Of a stretch of DNA of 64,000 nucleotides, positions 45,088 through 55,942 are shown piece after piece. The notes below the pieces were generated by a model, which had not been told where the DNA came from, made no database searches, and saw only the letters and a list, made by a program, of their open reading frames with translations. Position 1 is the stretch's first letter. The number at the start of each line of letters is the position of its first letter. The DNA is from Gonium pectorale (lineage: Eukaryota > Chlorophyta > Chlorophyceae > Chlamydomonadales > Volvocaceae), in the NCBI GenBank assembly GCA_001584585.1, contig LSYV01000070.1, positions 73,790 to 137,789 on the forward strand, in the 5' to 3' direction. The position numbers were made by a program, and so were the translations under genes.

Positions 45088-46759
45088 ATGGCCTCGCTCT
45101 ATAGCCGCATCACAGGGACGCTAGCGCCCGTCGCGCGGCGTTGTGTCTCGTCAGTGGCGCCTCGTGCGCCAGCCTCCCTCCTACCACCACAGCGGCAAGT
45201 CGCAAGGGCGGCCTACACAGTGTCCAGGCCTTTCAGCACAGTTCCAGCCGCGGTGCGTTGGGCGTTAGGGCTCTTGGGCGGGATCTGTAATGTAAAACTA
45301 AGTACTTGGTTGCGTTTGCTGTCTCTCGCCGTACCAATATGGCTTGCGTCTTGTTCTATTAGCATGGAAGAGCCCACGGTTGACACGACACAGACCCCCA
45401 TCATCGCCCCTCTACTCCACCAACACTCGCTCGGCTGGACCTTGCCTCAAACAGGAGCAGCCAGCAGCCCCCTCCCCAAGCTCGGATCGGGTCTACGGCG
45501 CCAGCTACTACGTCTACAAGACCAGGGCAGCTATGTGCGTGCAGCTGCTGCAGCCGACCTGGGCGGCGCGGCCGGACGGCTCCAAGCAGCTCGAGCGCGA
45601 TGGCACCATGCTGCTGGAGTTTGCTAACGCAAACCCATCCCCGGCTGGCGCTCCCCAGACGGCCGGGGCGACAAACCGCACGTACAACTGGGGAAGCAAG
45701 GTAGGACCCGGATGAAGTGGAAGTGAAGCGACATTGCTGGCAAAGGGTACATTTCGCGTGTCGCCCACCAGTCGAGACCAGAGAACTCTTCTGCTACAGC
45801 ACCCACGACAGAGCCGCGCTCGGTTCACTCCTTGATACCTACGGGTGATCCCCATGGCCTGGCCGACCCTAATGGCGGCCCTGCAGATGGTGTTCGCTCT
45901 CAGCGCCAACGAGCTGGGCAACATCCTCTCGGGGGAGGTGGATAAGGCAGAGAGGGGGATCACGCTCTGGCATGACCCGGCCAAGCTTGGGAAGCAGGAG
46001 GTGGGTGGTTTCGTCGGGACCGCCCGGCCAAGACCGTGCATGGAGCGCCCCAACACCAATGGTAATCCTGATTTACGGGAGGCCGAGTGTGACATCTGGT
46101 GCAGAGTAAAACTCGTTTGCGTGACGACCACGCAACGGGGATCTTGTCCGCCCATGTCCCACCTGTGTGGCCCAATCGCACCCACAGCCCAAGAAGAAAC
46201 TCAGCATCAATCGGCTCCCGGACGGAGCCCTCCAGTTTCAGGTGGGTCGAGTTCGGGCAGTCAGCTGAGTTTGGCCATCCCTGCAGAGTTCATGCGGGCA
46301 ACCTCACGTCGCACGGCCGTGTCATTCCGCACGTCGGGGAGGGCACCACTATGCCAGCTGCGACCGGAAATTGGTACCGGGCTGGTGGGTGATGGGAACA
46401 GAACAGTGCAGCCCGCAACGGACCTAGTCTCTGGCGTAATGCGCTGGTTCTAATGCATCTTTGCGACCTGGACCAATCACCCGTGCTCTTGAGTTATGCA
46501 CGACGCTTACAGGGGGGGGCAGTGAATGCCCCCGGCGCCCCTTACCAGTCCCATCTGGAGAGCTAGTGAACCAGAATCCGAAGGTTGGTCCCGCGTTTAC
46601 ATTCGCAATGCGCACCTTTTGTCGTTTCCGTTTCAGGTCGGCAACGGGACTGAGAGCGTGAGCGTGCCCGTCTCGAAGGCCGAGTTCGAGGTGTTCAAGA
46701 GCATCGCCAACTACGCAATCCCACGGTTGCTAGGCTTCAATGAGCTCTTCTCCTCGTAG
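45088..46759 (+). CDS. WHY1: Whirly single-stranded DNA-binding protein, organellar
   Basis: Plant-lineage ssDNA-binding protein. Land-plant Whirlies form 24-mers of tetramers that protect organelle genomes from illegitimate recombination. Exons 45088-45252, 45455-45700, 45887-46000, 46188-46241 and 46637-46759 give 233 residues. Residues 1-55 are an Arg/Ser/Ala-rich transit peptide (VARRCVSSVAPRAPAS, SRPFSTVPAA), compatible with mitochondria or plastid. The fold follows from YYVYKTRAAMCVQLLQP, GTMLLEFANA, YNWGSKMVFALSANELGNIL and LWHDPAKLGK to the C-terminal VSVPVSKAEFEVFKSI. The conserved KGKAAL assembly motif of land-plant Whirlies is here KTRAAM (77-82): Lys and the two Ala are kept, but the Gly and second Lys are replaced. 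All intron junctions are phase 0. Confidence 0.9.
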
Positions 46760-46799
46760 TCGGCTTGGCAGTCAAACAGACTTCAGCCCAGGGTACCAT

Positions 46800-46834
46800 C
46801 AGGTCCCCCAGCGTCGGGGGTACTGTAACGAAGT
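46800..46834 (+). repeat. 35 bp repeat with CCCCC/GGGGG hairpin core (copy 2)
   Basis: It matches the reverse complement of 21530-21564 at 32 of 35 positions. It lies 40 bp after the Whirly stop codon and includes the TGTAA at 46824-46828, so the repeat may supply the gene's poly(A) signal. Confidence 0.6.
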
Positions 46835-47514
46835 CGGTCTGTCTGTCTGGTACCATCGTGGTCTCAGCGGAGGAGCTTGACCTAAGGGGCTCGATCCGCG
46901 GGGTGGTGCCCGGGCCGCCGGGTGCCTGGAGGCGGCAGCCTGGTCTCGTATGGCCGCCCATGTGCGCTTTCTGTGCGGCAGAAAGGTCATGTGCAGGGTG
47001 GGCACTACGGGATATGCCGTGCACCTGTACGATATGCAGTACATGTTGGTTGTGTGGTGTGATTGGAGGGATGCGCCGCACGATGCCTGATTCGGTGGAG
47101 CTGCTGGTGTGGGCAGCGTGTTACGTTCGCGGGCATGCCATGTTCTATGTAGTACGGCAACTTGAACTTGACAGGATTGCTGCGTACCGACGCGTGTGTT
47201 GAACGCGCAGCTTGCTACACACTATCGTTGCAGACAGGTTGGTGCACTGTATGCCTTTGGCTGTTGAAAAAGAAACCTGAAAGATATAGCCGTTGGTATG
47301 ACAGACAGGCACGCGCCTGTTCAGGGCCTCTGCCCTTCCGCTTGAAACACGCTTTATATGCGGGGACCTCGCTAGTGTGGCCTCTTTACCCCCTCAATGC
47401 AGCGTATGTGTCGCTGCACGGTTTTATGGCGCCGATGGTACCTGTTTGGATATTGCTACGTATCGGAGGCGCAGATGGCAATTGATGGCATTCCGGTTGG
47501 TGGCTATGCAACTG

Positions 47515-47519
47515 TTACA
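47515..47519 (-). terminator. Possible TGTAA polyadenylation signal (minus strand)
   Basis: TTACA on the plus strand, 650 bp beyond the stop codon of the minus-strand secreted-protein gene. This is a weak assignment. Confidence 0.25.
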
Positions 47520-48168
47520 ACTGAAACTCCGAACCAACAACTCGCTGTCTCGCACCTGCAATGAGCTACACTTTTTAGTGTCCGTAGTTCGTGTCTTGCA
47601 GGGGCCACCATTGGGTGCTCACGCACCGCTCTCACACCCCAACCGCCACTGTGCCACAGCTGTAGCCACCCAAAATGAGACACCTCCCGCACAGTCCGTG
47701 CGCGCGCCATGCGGTCACGGGGCTTGGCCCGGTGCAAGTCGTTGACTGTCCGATGCTTGCAAGACGGGTAAAGTGGGATAGGCGCGCGTGTACCGCAATG
47801 CCGGTGCCAAAAGAGATGCCGGACTCATGACGGTGACTCCAGAGTGACCACTGGCCTCGCGTTCTTCGCGCTAGCGACGTGCAACCCACCCTCCACCGTC
47901 CGACGCAGTATGGGGCGGGCCACGCTCGCGTTTTAGGCACTTACCGCTCCTCGCCCCTCATGTGTGGCGTTTACTTTGCAGGCGAACGCACGAGTGCATG
48001 CCTTTCCTCCGACAGCCACCTACATAGTGCAGCAGGCACTACGTAGGCCTAAAACGCCAGCAACTTGTCCGCGCAGCGAACCACACCCGCCAGTACACCT
48101 TCACCCATAGCATCAAGCAGCTCATGTGTGCGTGTCCGAATCCTCCTCCGCCATCGAACCGTATCCGC

Positions 48169-51100
48169 CTAGCGTCCTCCCGCTCCAGGGAAACCCGGGA
48201 TGGGCGCAAACGTGATCGGCGGGATCGTCGGGAAGGGGAAGAACGGGAAGGGGAAGAGGAAGCCCGGTGGCGGCGCCGGAGCCCCGGGCTCCGGCGTAGC
48301 TTCCGGCTGCTGCTCGCTCGTGGGCTGCGCCGTCGGCGCCGGCGCCGGCGCCGGGGCCGCCACGAGGACGGGCGTGCCGCTGCGGGCACAGTCATTGAGG
48401 ACCTGCACGGTGGTGCCCGACTCGGCCACGGAGCGGCTGCCGGTGGGGCCACAGCTGGCGTAGGCGCGGGCAAAGGCCTCGGTGAGGACGGTGCAGCCCT
48501 CGGGGTTCTTGGAGATGGCCACGCTGTAGGCCTCGGCATAGGCGGTCGCGCTGGCGCCGCCGCTACAGATGGCGACGGCGGTGGCGGCGACCAGGCCGTC
48601 GGCCTGGGCGCCGCCGGCGGCGGCGGCCTGCAGGGACAAGAGGCGAGGGCACGTTAGGCACCGTTTCGTACGGTGATGGAATGGGCGGGCGGCACGGTGT
48701 AAGAAGGCGCCGCCATTGGTGCATACCGGTACGTCGGGAGGGTGGGTGGCCGGCGGGTGGCTGGCTCCGGATGAGCAGGAGCGCGCCGCTACTCTGCGGG
48801 CACCGCCCGTGCCGTCAGGGACTGTGGGCTGGCCTGTGCTGAGCGAGCCACACCCTGACCGGCACTGGCCTGCCTCTGACCCCTGCCGCCCGCACCTGCG
48901 CGAACGCGGCGCCGTAGGCTTCGGCGGCGCCGGCTCCTCCCTGGGTGATGGCGTCCGCCACGGAGGTCGCGTAGGCCTGCAGGCGAAGGAGCAAAGGCCA
49001 TGTGGTGTTGGCGATCGTGGTATCGGGCGTTCGGGCAAAAGTGATGCAACAAGTCGATGTAAGAGTCCGTGGGCCCTACGCACGTCGAGCACCGAACACA
49101 GGTGGCAACGCATGCCGACGCCAGGCAAACCAGTATGGTTGTCCCGAGGCCCTCCATGCCGAGTACAAGACAGATACACCTCTGCAAATGGCCGTGACAG
49201 CGATGAACCATTCAGGCAAACGGCAACGGACACCCCCATGTTTTGAGCTTCCATGCAGTGATGGCTTGCGATGCCTCCGCCGCCAAACCCATTTTTCTGT
49301 GGAATGGTTTCCATACCCCCCGCACCTTTGTGGCGTCCGCGCCTCCGCTGGTCGCGGCGGCGAAGGCCTGCGACTGCGACTGCGCGAACACGTCGATGGC
49401 ACCCACGCTGGTGGCGAGCACCGCCGCCTGCGCCAGCGCCTGGGCGGCGGCCTGCGGCGCATCGAAGCAAGGGCAGCGACCGGTCCGGGCAGTACAGGGT
49501 CCATGTTACAGGTTAACAGCAGGTGGGCAACGAGACGGGGAGTAACTACCAGGGTGAGGGCTATAGACCTGTAGCCACGTGGAAGGAACCGCCACGCAAG
49601 CCACACAGCGCGCCACCGGGCAGGACACGCAGATGCGACTAAACGCCTGAATTCGACGCTACGGTAGCCGTGGTACCGGGCGCCTTTTTAGCCGGCTCGG
49701 TCTTCACCTGGGTATTCTGAGTCGCCGCCTGCACCGACGCCGCCGCCACACCCTGCGAGGCTGCGCGGCCGCCCGCCGCTGCCGCCAGCAGCGCCGCGCC
49801 CGCGCTGCGCGCATCGCCGCTCTGCACAGCGTCCACCACTGAGCTGGCGGTGGCGCTGGCCGAGGCGTTGGCCTGGAAGAGGTTCGTGATGTTCTGCGGT
49901 GGAAAATGGGCACGGCAGCGGGATTGATCGCAGCAGGGAGCCAGCGGTTTGTGCAAAGGACGGAGGTACCGGTAGGGCACAGTATGCATATGTAAGGGGC
50001 AAGGCTTACGGCATATCCGGGCAATGCATCCAGCTACGCTGGTTCAACAAGAACAAAGAAGCGAGCAACATGCATTTCGCGACATTCATCATCAGGCATC
50101 ATTGGCTCACGAGCCCCCGAGTTCCAAAGCAGGCCACGCGCCTCCCAAAGCCCACGCAGACAGCCCACGCAGAAAGCGCACCGCGGCGGTAGGCGTGATG
50201 GTTCCGTTGAGAGCCTGTTCCGCGATCTGCGTGCCGTTTCGGATCACCTCCGGCGCCTCCACGCCCGTGCGGTTGATCGCGGGCACGCTGACGTTGGCGG
50301 GCACCAGCACCAGCGGCGCCGTCTCGTTGCCCGCCGTGGCGTTAGCAGCCGGCAGCGTCGTCACGTTGAGCGGCATCTCCACGCCCTGTGGCGGTGTGAA
50401 CGGGCGGCAGGCGCACGCACACAATGTACGACACAGACACGTTTTTTTAGTACGGGGTCAAATTCGTTATGGCGAAAATGGGGCAAACGGTGTCGGGTCA
50501 ATTCGGCGTTGGCCAACACTGACCACGGACTGTGTTTAAAGGCTCCGAAAGGCTGTGCCAACCGTACGGAAAGGTATGTGATTCAGCAGCCGGAGTTTTG
50601 CCAAGGAACGTGGCACGGGTTGAAACGGTGAAGCCACGAACCATGCGTCGCGACCGAGGTGCAGCGCACCTGCCGCCGACGTCACAAGCCCACAACCGGC
50701 CGCAAGCCCCCAATCCCCTCATCCACCACCCGCCTAGCCGCGGCCCACGCACCGGGAGGGGCCCAGTTACGTTGCCCTCCGTGGCGTTGGGCGACGTCAC
50801 GTTCAGCGTGGTGGGCTGGGTGGTGACGTTGAGCTCGGTCGCGTTGGGCGCGGTGGCGTTGGGCGCCGCGACGACCACCACCGGCACCGTGGCCTCTGGC
50901 GTGGTGGCATTGCCCGGGGACACCGCCTGGCCAGCGGTACCGCCGGTCTCACCGGCCGGGGAGACCTCGGTTCCGGGGGTCGCCACGACGATGAGGGGCT
51001 CGGTGGGGCCGGTGTTGTTGGCCGGTTGTTGGCCGGTCACAGAGGTGCCGTTCAGGTTGATGCTGGGGCTGGGCCCCGCGGCGGCGGGCTCCGTGGCGTT

Positions 51101-51528
51101 CTCGGAGGGGTGCGGCCCCAGGGAGTCCCCGGCCGGGACGGGCGCCAGCAGCCGCCGCGCGGAATCCTGGGGCCTGTCATCTGCACCCGGCAAGCGAGAG
51201 GGAAAAGATGCATGAGGCAGGCAACATCGAGATGCGTGCGCGGCGGCTTGCGCGAGGAACAAGGGCAAAGTGGCAATGCAGTGCGGGCGACTTGGGTCGG
51301 CGCGGCGAAGGAGCTGCTGGCTGGGTGCGTCTCTCGGCGCTGGCGCAGATGGGGGGCGCGATGTGCCGCATTGCGCTCGCCCCGCGCTGATTGCCAGTGA
51401 TCCAGTCTGGGATGCGAAGTTGAGGAGGGCACCGCACCGGCGAGAGGCCTCGCCGCCAGCGCCGGCCCGAGCCACGTCGCCGAGAATAGCGCCACAGCCA
51501 ACGCGACGACCACAATGCGCCGCGCCAT
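48169..51528 (-). CDS. Secreted alanine-rich, heavily N-glycosylated-type protein
   Basis: Function unknown; probably extracellular matrix or secretory. Minus-strand exons 51528-51438, 51180-50753, 50385-50182, 49893-49708, 49451-49326, 48976-48896 and 48627-48169 join in phase to 524 residues. Residues 1-25 are a clear signal peptide (VVVALAVALFSATWLGPALA). Residues 31-260 are Thr/Pro/Val-rich with more than a dozen Asn-X-Ser/Thr sequons (NATEPAAAG, NVTTLPAANATAGNETA). Residues 242-440 are Ala-rich modules with AYA and AFA steps (AYATSVADAITQGG, AEAYGAAFAQ). The last exon adds four cysteines, which could form two disulfides, then a Pro-rich stretch and a Phe/Pro tail (FLFPFPFFPFPTIPP). No TM helix follows. 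Reading through the donor at 49707 would end at a TAG at 49639-49641. The start codon is only 53 bp from that of the divergent DHH gene. Confidence 0.77.
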
Positions 51529-51581
51529 CTTGCAGTAGTACTATAGGTCTCCGTCCAGTCAACAAGACGCGCCCTGGGGGT
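51529..51581. promoter_or_regulatory. 53 bp divergent inter-start region
   Basis: The start codons of the secreted-protein gene (minus) and the DHH phosphoesterase gene (plus) are separated by only these 53 bp. The region contains TAGTACTATAG at about 51537-51547. Either the 5' UTRs are extremely short or the two transcripts overlap antisense. Confidence 0.5.
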
Positions 51582-54500
51582 ATGGCAAGGCTCTTTACGC
51601 GGATAGCGGGACAAGATCTACGAAGAGCTCACACTTTGGATGGCATACTGGCAGCTGCGCCCGCCTACCGCCGCGCGCTCTTTGCCGCCCGCGCCGCGCA
51701 GCACCTAACAGCGTGCGCAATGCGAGCTACGCGCAAAGAAGCGACCGGCGGCCGAGGGAGCAGAGCCGGAAGGGCCGCAAAGCCTGGCCGGAAGGGGCAA
51801 TCTGCGGAGCGCGACTCCTACATAGGCTCAGGTTCTCAGTCGGTAGATAGGCCATCAGGTCCAGCCTCGGCAGCCCCGCACGACCAGCATGACCCCACCA
51901 ACTGGCCAGCCCCGCAATCGAGCATTGCCTCTGGCGTCTCATTCCTCCGAAACGCTCTTTTCGGGCCGTATGCGCCTTTCCCTTGCGCACCGGCGCTTGC
52001 GCCGGCGCAGCGACCCGCGGGCCAGTCACCGACCCGCGGGTCGCTGCCGCCGGACGGCGTCAGCGACCCGAAGCGACGCATTTTGATCGTGCCGGATAAG
52101 GACGCCGATGGGCTGAGCTCCGGGGCTATCATGCTCCGCACGCTTCGGCTGGTGCTGGATGAGGCGGCGACATGGGGGCAGCCCGGGGCAGCAGGTCGGT
52201 GCGGTCTTTCCTCCTTTATGCGAGTCCGTACAGAGGCTATGCAGTCCCGCGATTGTGGAAGCGGCGCGAGGGCTCCCTCTGTGCTCTTTCTTTCCTGTGT
52301 GCACGCACCAAAGCTCGCTCGACCCGGCGGGCTTCAGGCAGGAGAAAGTGGTGCGTGGCACGCCCCGACCTACTCCGCTCCCTCCGCCGTGCACCACAGC
52401 TGCCCATGCCGCTCCCGTCCCGGGTCCTGCCGCCCGTCCTCTCGGCCTGTACCTGTTTGCTAATACTGCAGACTGTGAGCTGCGGGTGGTCCACCTCGGC
52501 CCCGGGGAGAATGTGCACCAGCCGGCCGTGGCGGCCCGGCTGGCGGCCGCGGGCCCCACCGCCCTGATCCTGCTGGACATGGGCAGCCGCGCCGGACCGC
52601 CCGTGCTGGCGGCACCGCCGGCGCAGGCTTACGATACGCCGCCGGCGCCCGCATGCGACCCGTCGGCGGCAGCGTCAGGCGCGGGCGCGGGCGTGGCGGG
52701 GCAGTCTGAGGAGGGGAGGGAGGGAGAGGAGGGAGAGGAGGGGAGGGAAGAGGAGGGAGCCGGGCCGGGCGGCCCCGGGCAGTCGACGCCGCGCGGCCGC
52801 ATCGTGCCGACGCTGATTGTGGATCACCACCAGCCGGACGGCTTCCCCGAGGGGGCCACGGTGAGTGTGGCTTGAATCGGAGGCATGTCACAACACACTG
52901 CTGTGTTTTGTCGCTTATAGAATTGTTTTGTAATGCATACATACCACGCTGCTGTAACCCGAGCGGTACAGCCTACTAGGGTTTTGGGGCATTGAAGGTA
53001 TCCCCTCTCCCTGCATGCCTCCTGCTACCACATGGCCCCGCGCCCTGCCTGCGTCATCGTGCGGAAACCCCGTCCCCCGTCCCCCGTACCCCGTCCCCCG
53101 TACCCCGGCCACCCCCGCACACGCGCAGGTCCTCAGCAGCTTTGGCTGCCCGCCCGTCGCCAACTCCTCCGTGCTGGCCTGGCGCCTGTGCGCCCATCTG
53201 CACCCGCCCGCTGCGGCGCCCACTGCCTGGCTGGCGGTGCTTGGGGCGCTGGGGGACCTGGGGGAGGCGGGGCTGGCGGAGCTGACGGCCCTGCTGCCGG
53301 CTCTGGGCGAGGCGCACCTGGCCGGACGCAAGACGCACTTCAAGGACGCAGTGGCCCTCATCAACGCCGGTGGGCGGGTGGGAGGGTGGGTGGCTGTGAG
53401 GCGAGCAGCTGGGTGGTCAGTGTTTCTGCATGGCGGTGGGTGGGTGGGTGGGTACGGGCAGGGTTTCCCATGTCGGAGTGTTGGTGGCCGTGGGCTACGT
53501 GCAAGGCGCTGCACGCGTCGAACTAGAGCGCTTTGGTTGTTTGTGCCCGGCGCCACGAGACCGGCTTAAGACGGACGGAAAGGCGGTTCGGCCTCTCGGT
53601 GCCCCCCGTGCTCATCACTTCCGCATTCATGCATAGCGCTGTTAATCACCGCTGGTCCGCTCTTTCCCTTCTTCGGCACAGACCCGGTCAGCTCCCTATC
53701 TCTCCTGCTCCACGCGGCAACCCCTTGACGCACCCTGTCCTACCCTGCCATGCGCCCTTCCGTAAACCCCGCCCACAGCTCGCCGCTCCCCCGGCTGCGA
53801 CGTGGCCGCGGCCTGGTCGGCGCTCAGCGCATCCAGCGCCCCCGCCGACATCAGCAAGGGCGATGCGCCCGGAGCCGCCGCCCTGCGGGCCCACCGGGCA
53901 GCGCTGCGCGACGAGGTGGCGCGGTGCGCCTCCGCGCCTCCCCGCTTCAGCTCCGACGGCGCGGTGGCCCTCCTGGCGCTGGACTCGGCCTGGCAGGTGC
54001 ATCCGCTGCTGCCGCAGAGGTGCGATGGGGTCTATGGGGTGTGGGGGGTTGTGCGTTGCGGCTGCCCCCCGCGTCCATGCCGCTGCCAGGAACGCTAGTC
54101 ACCCCATGCAGTGGGACGGCCGCGGCACAGCTGCCTTGACCGGTAGGAGGTTTTAAAGCATAGATGCCCGAGGCGATGGAAAGTCTTGGTCTACATCGCG
54201 ACCGCCAAGGGCATCCAGCATCCATGTATCGTGGGGCCCGGCAGTAATCCCCTCTCATGATCCTTGCGCCCCCGCAAAGCTTCGCATTTCGGGTGGGCCC
54301 CGCAGGTGGGCCCCGCGGCTGTCCTCCCAGGACAAGACCGGCCGGCTGGTGGCGGTCATCGCATCCAACCGGGGCTACCTGCCCGGCAGGGTGGGTGCGG
54401 GGGCGTGCGCGTCACGCTGGGGCCACACGGCCACACGGCCACACGGCTACGCGCCCTGGAAGGTGGAGGCTGCTCGGGGTTTTGAGCCCGCGTTCGCGTG

Positions 54501-55462
54501 CCCTACGCCGTCGCTTGTTACACACGTACCATGCGAGCGCCCTGTGATACCCTGTGCACCTGAAGGCGGGTCCCTCGGATGCGCACACACAGTGCACCTG
54601 GGAATGGGAGGGAAGATCACGTCCCGCATGCCCATCCGCCATCCATGCTCGGATGCTCCACCCGCCCTCCCAACTACGACCTACCCGCCCGCCCGTCCCC
54701 CCAGGTCCATTTCTCCGCGCGGCGCGGCAGGCCCGATGCGGACCTCGTCGCCTTCCTGCGCGACACCGCCGCGTCCCGCTGTGCCCACCCGGCCCTGGCC
54801 GCCACGCGCCTGGCCTCGCTGCCCTCCCGCCTGGGCGGCGACTACGCGCGCGGCCACCCCGAGGCGAGCGGCGGCATGCTGGCTGCGCCCGACTTTGCCT
54901 TACTCATGCTGGTGCGTCGTCTGGTTACGAAACCGATTGCGGTGTGTTTCGTGGGCGGCTGTTGGTGTGGTAGATGGGGGAGTCTGATCGCTGCAATACT
55001 ATGCGGCAGCCTGTGTCAGGTCCTCGTCGACGCTGACGCTCTTGCCGTTATCATCCACCTTCAGCGCTGCTGTGCGCCGCCGCTCCCGTCCTTGGCGCAA
55101 TCACATCCCACAATGTACTGCGTGCGCTGCGTGTACTGCATGTATGTGACGCGCAGGTGTTTGGGTTCCCATCCCACGTTGCGTTCGGCGCGGCGGGACT
55201 CAGTGTGCCTGGAGACGCGGAGCAGATGGTGGCGGCGGTAGCGGAGGTCCTGGGCACCGCCGCTGCCAGTGCTGGCGGCGGTGCTGCAAGCAGTGGCGGC
55301 GCATCGGCCAATGGGGGCGTCAGGCGGCGAGGCAAGCGGTACGGGGAGGTCGAGGACGCCAAGCAGCGCAAAATGACGGCTTTCTTTAAGCGTCCTTTGG
55401 CAGTTGGGGAGGGTCAGGGGGAGCCGGGAGACGGGGGATCGGAAGCCGACAAGCGGTGCTGA
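51582..55462 (+). CDS. DHH-family phosphoesterase (RecJ/DHH-DHHA1 type) with PCNA-binding motif
   Basis: Mn-dependent DHH-superfamily phosphoesterase, probably a nuclease acting on DNA ends or short oligonucleotides. Exons 51582-52194, 52472-52860, 53129-53369, 53779-54019, 54306-54390, 54705-54911 and 55157-55462 give 693 residues. Motif I is ILIVPDKDADGLSSGAIML (Asp172, 174, 176). Asp240 lies in LILLDMGSR, and the name-giving DHH is at 322-324 (LIVDHHQPDG). The C-terminal DHHA1-like part includes RLVAVIASNRGYLPGR and GHPEASGGML. An acidic Glu/Gly insertion precedes the DHH motif. The basic tail contains QRKMTAFF (662-669), a consensus PIP box, suggesting recruitment to PCNA in nuclear replication or repair. 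The N-terminal 160 residues are basic and poorly conserved. The exact substrate is not deducible. Confidence 0.87.
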
Positions 55463-55942
55463 CGTAAATGCACTGCGGACGCATGCGAGTGCAGCACACG
55501 GTATCAGGGGTCAGGGCAAGGGCAACTGGTGGTGGCCATGGCACGTTGTGCTGACTGCGGACCGTAAACGCAGTTTTGCCAGTGCAGTTAGGTAAATCAG
55601 CGCAGAGTATAATGCCAAGGTAAACGTTTGTCTCGCGTACATGAGGGAAGGCGGTTAGTTCGGTTAGTTGCTACTCTAAGCACGGCACGGAAAATGCGTA
55701 GGAGCCCGCCCGTTGTGTAGGCGGTGGCTTCGTTCATGCATCAGTTCACCGCGACCATTTGTCGCCACAGTGAACGCCTCCAAGGCGCTCTGCAACTTCG
55801 ACTTGCATTTTGGGGCATGGTTTAACCACTGAATAGGCAGGAAAATGGTGACAGACGCAGGATTTGATTGGTGCAGCTTCTTTGCGTTGTTTTGGAACGT
55901 AAGGAGCGCTGCCAACTCTTTGCTTAGCCGCGACGCTAAAAC
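55463..55942 (+). other. Intergenic region and 3' UTR after the DHH gene
   Basis: No gene is supported and no TGTAA is visible in these 480 bp. Reverse-strand ORFs are short and unrecognised. Confidence 0.4.

Larger units (their letters stand above)
46760..48168. other. Convergent intergenic region with repeat fragments
   Basis: No gene is supported in 1.4 kb between the Whirly gene and the convergent secreted-protein gene. ORFs are Cys/Trp-rich and lack family resemblance, typical of repeat DNA. The 35 bp hairpin repeat lies at 46800-46834. TTACA (TGTAA on the minus strand) at 47515-47519 may end the minus-strand gene. Confidence 0.4.

Noticed and set aside
46765..47745. Several plus-strand ORFs of 60-145 codons
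   Set aside because: Cys/Trp-rich translations without family resemblance, starting inside a repeat, in a convergent intergenic region.
51582..55462. Bacterial contamination as the source of the RecJ-like gene
   Set aside because: It is interrupted by six spliceosomal introns in phase and has algal composition and a eukaryotic PIP box.
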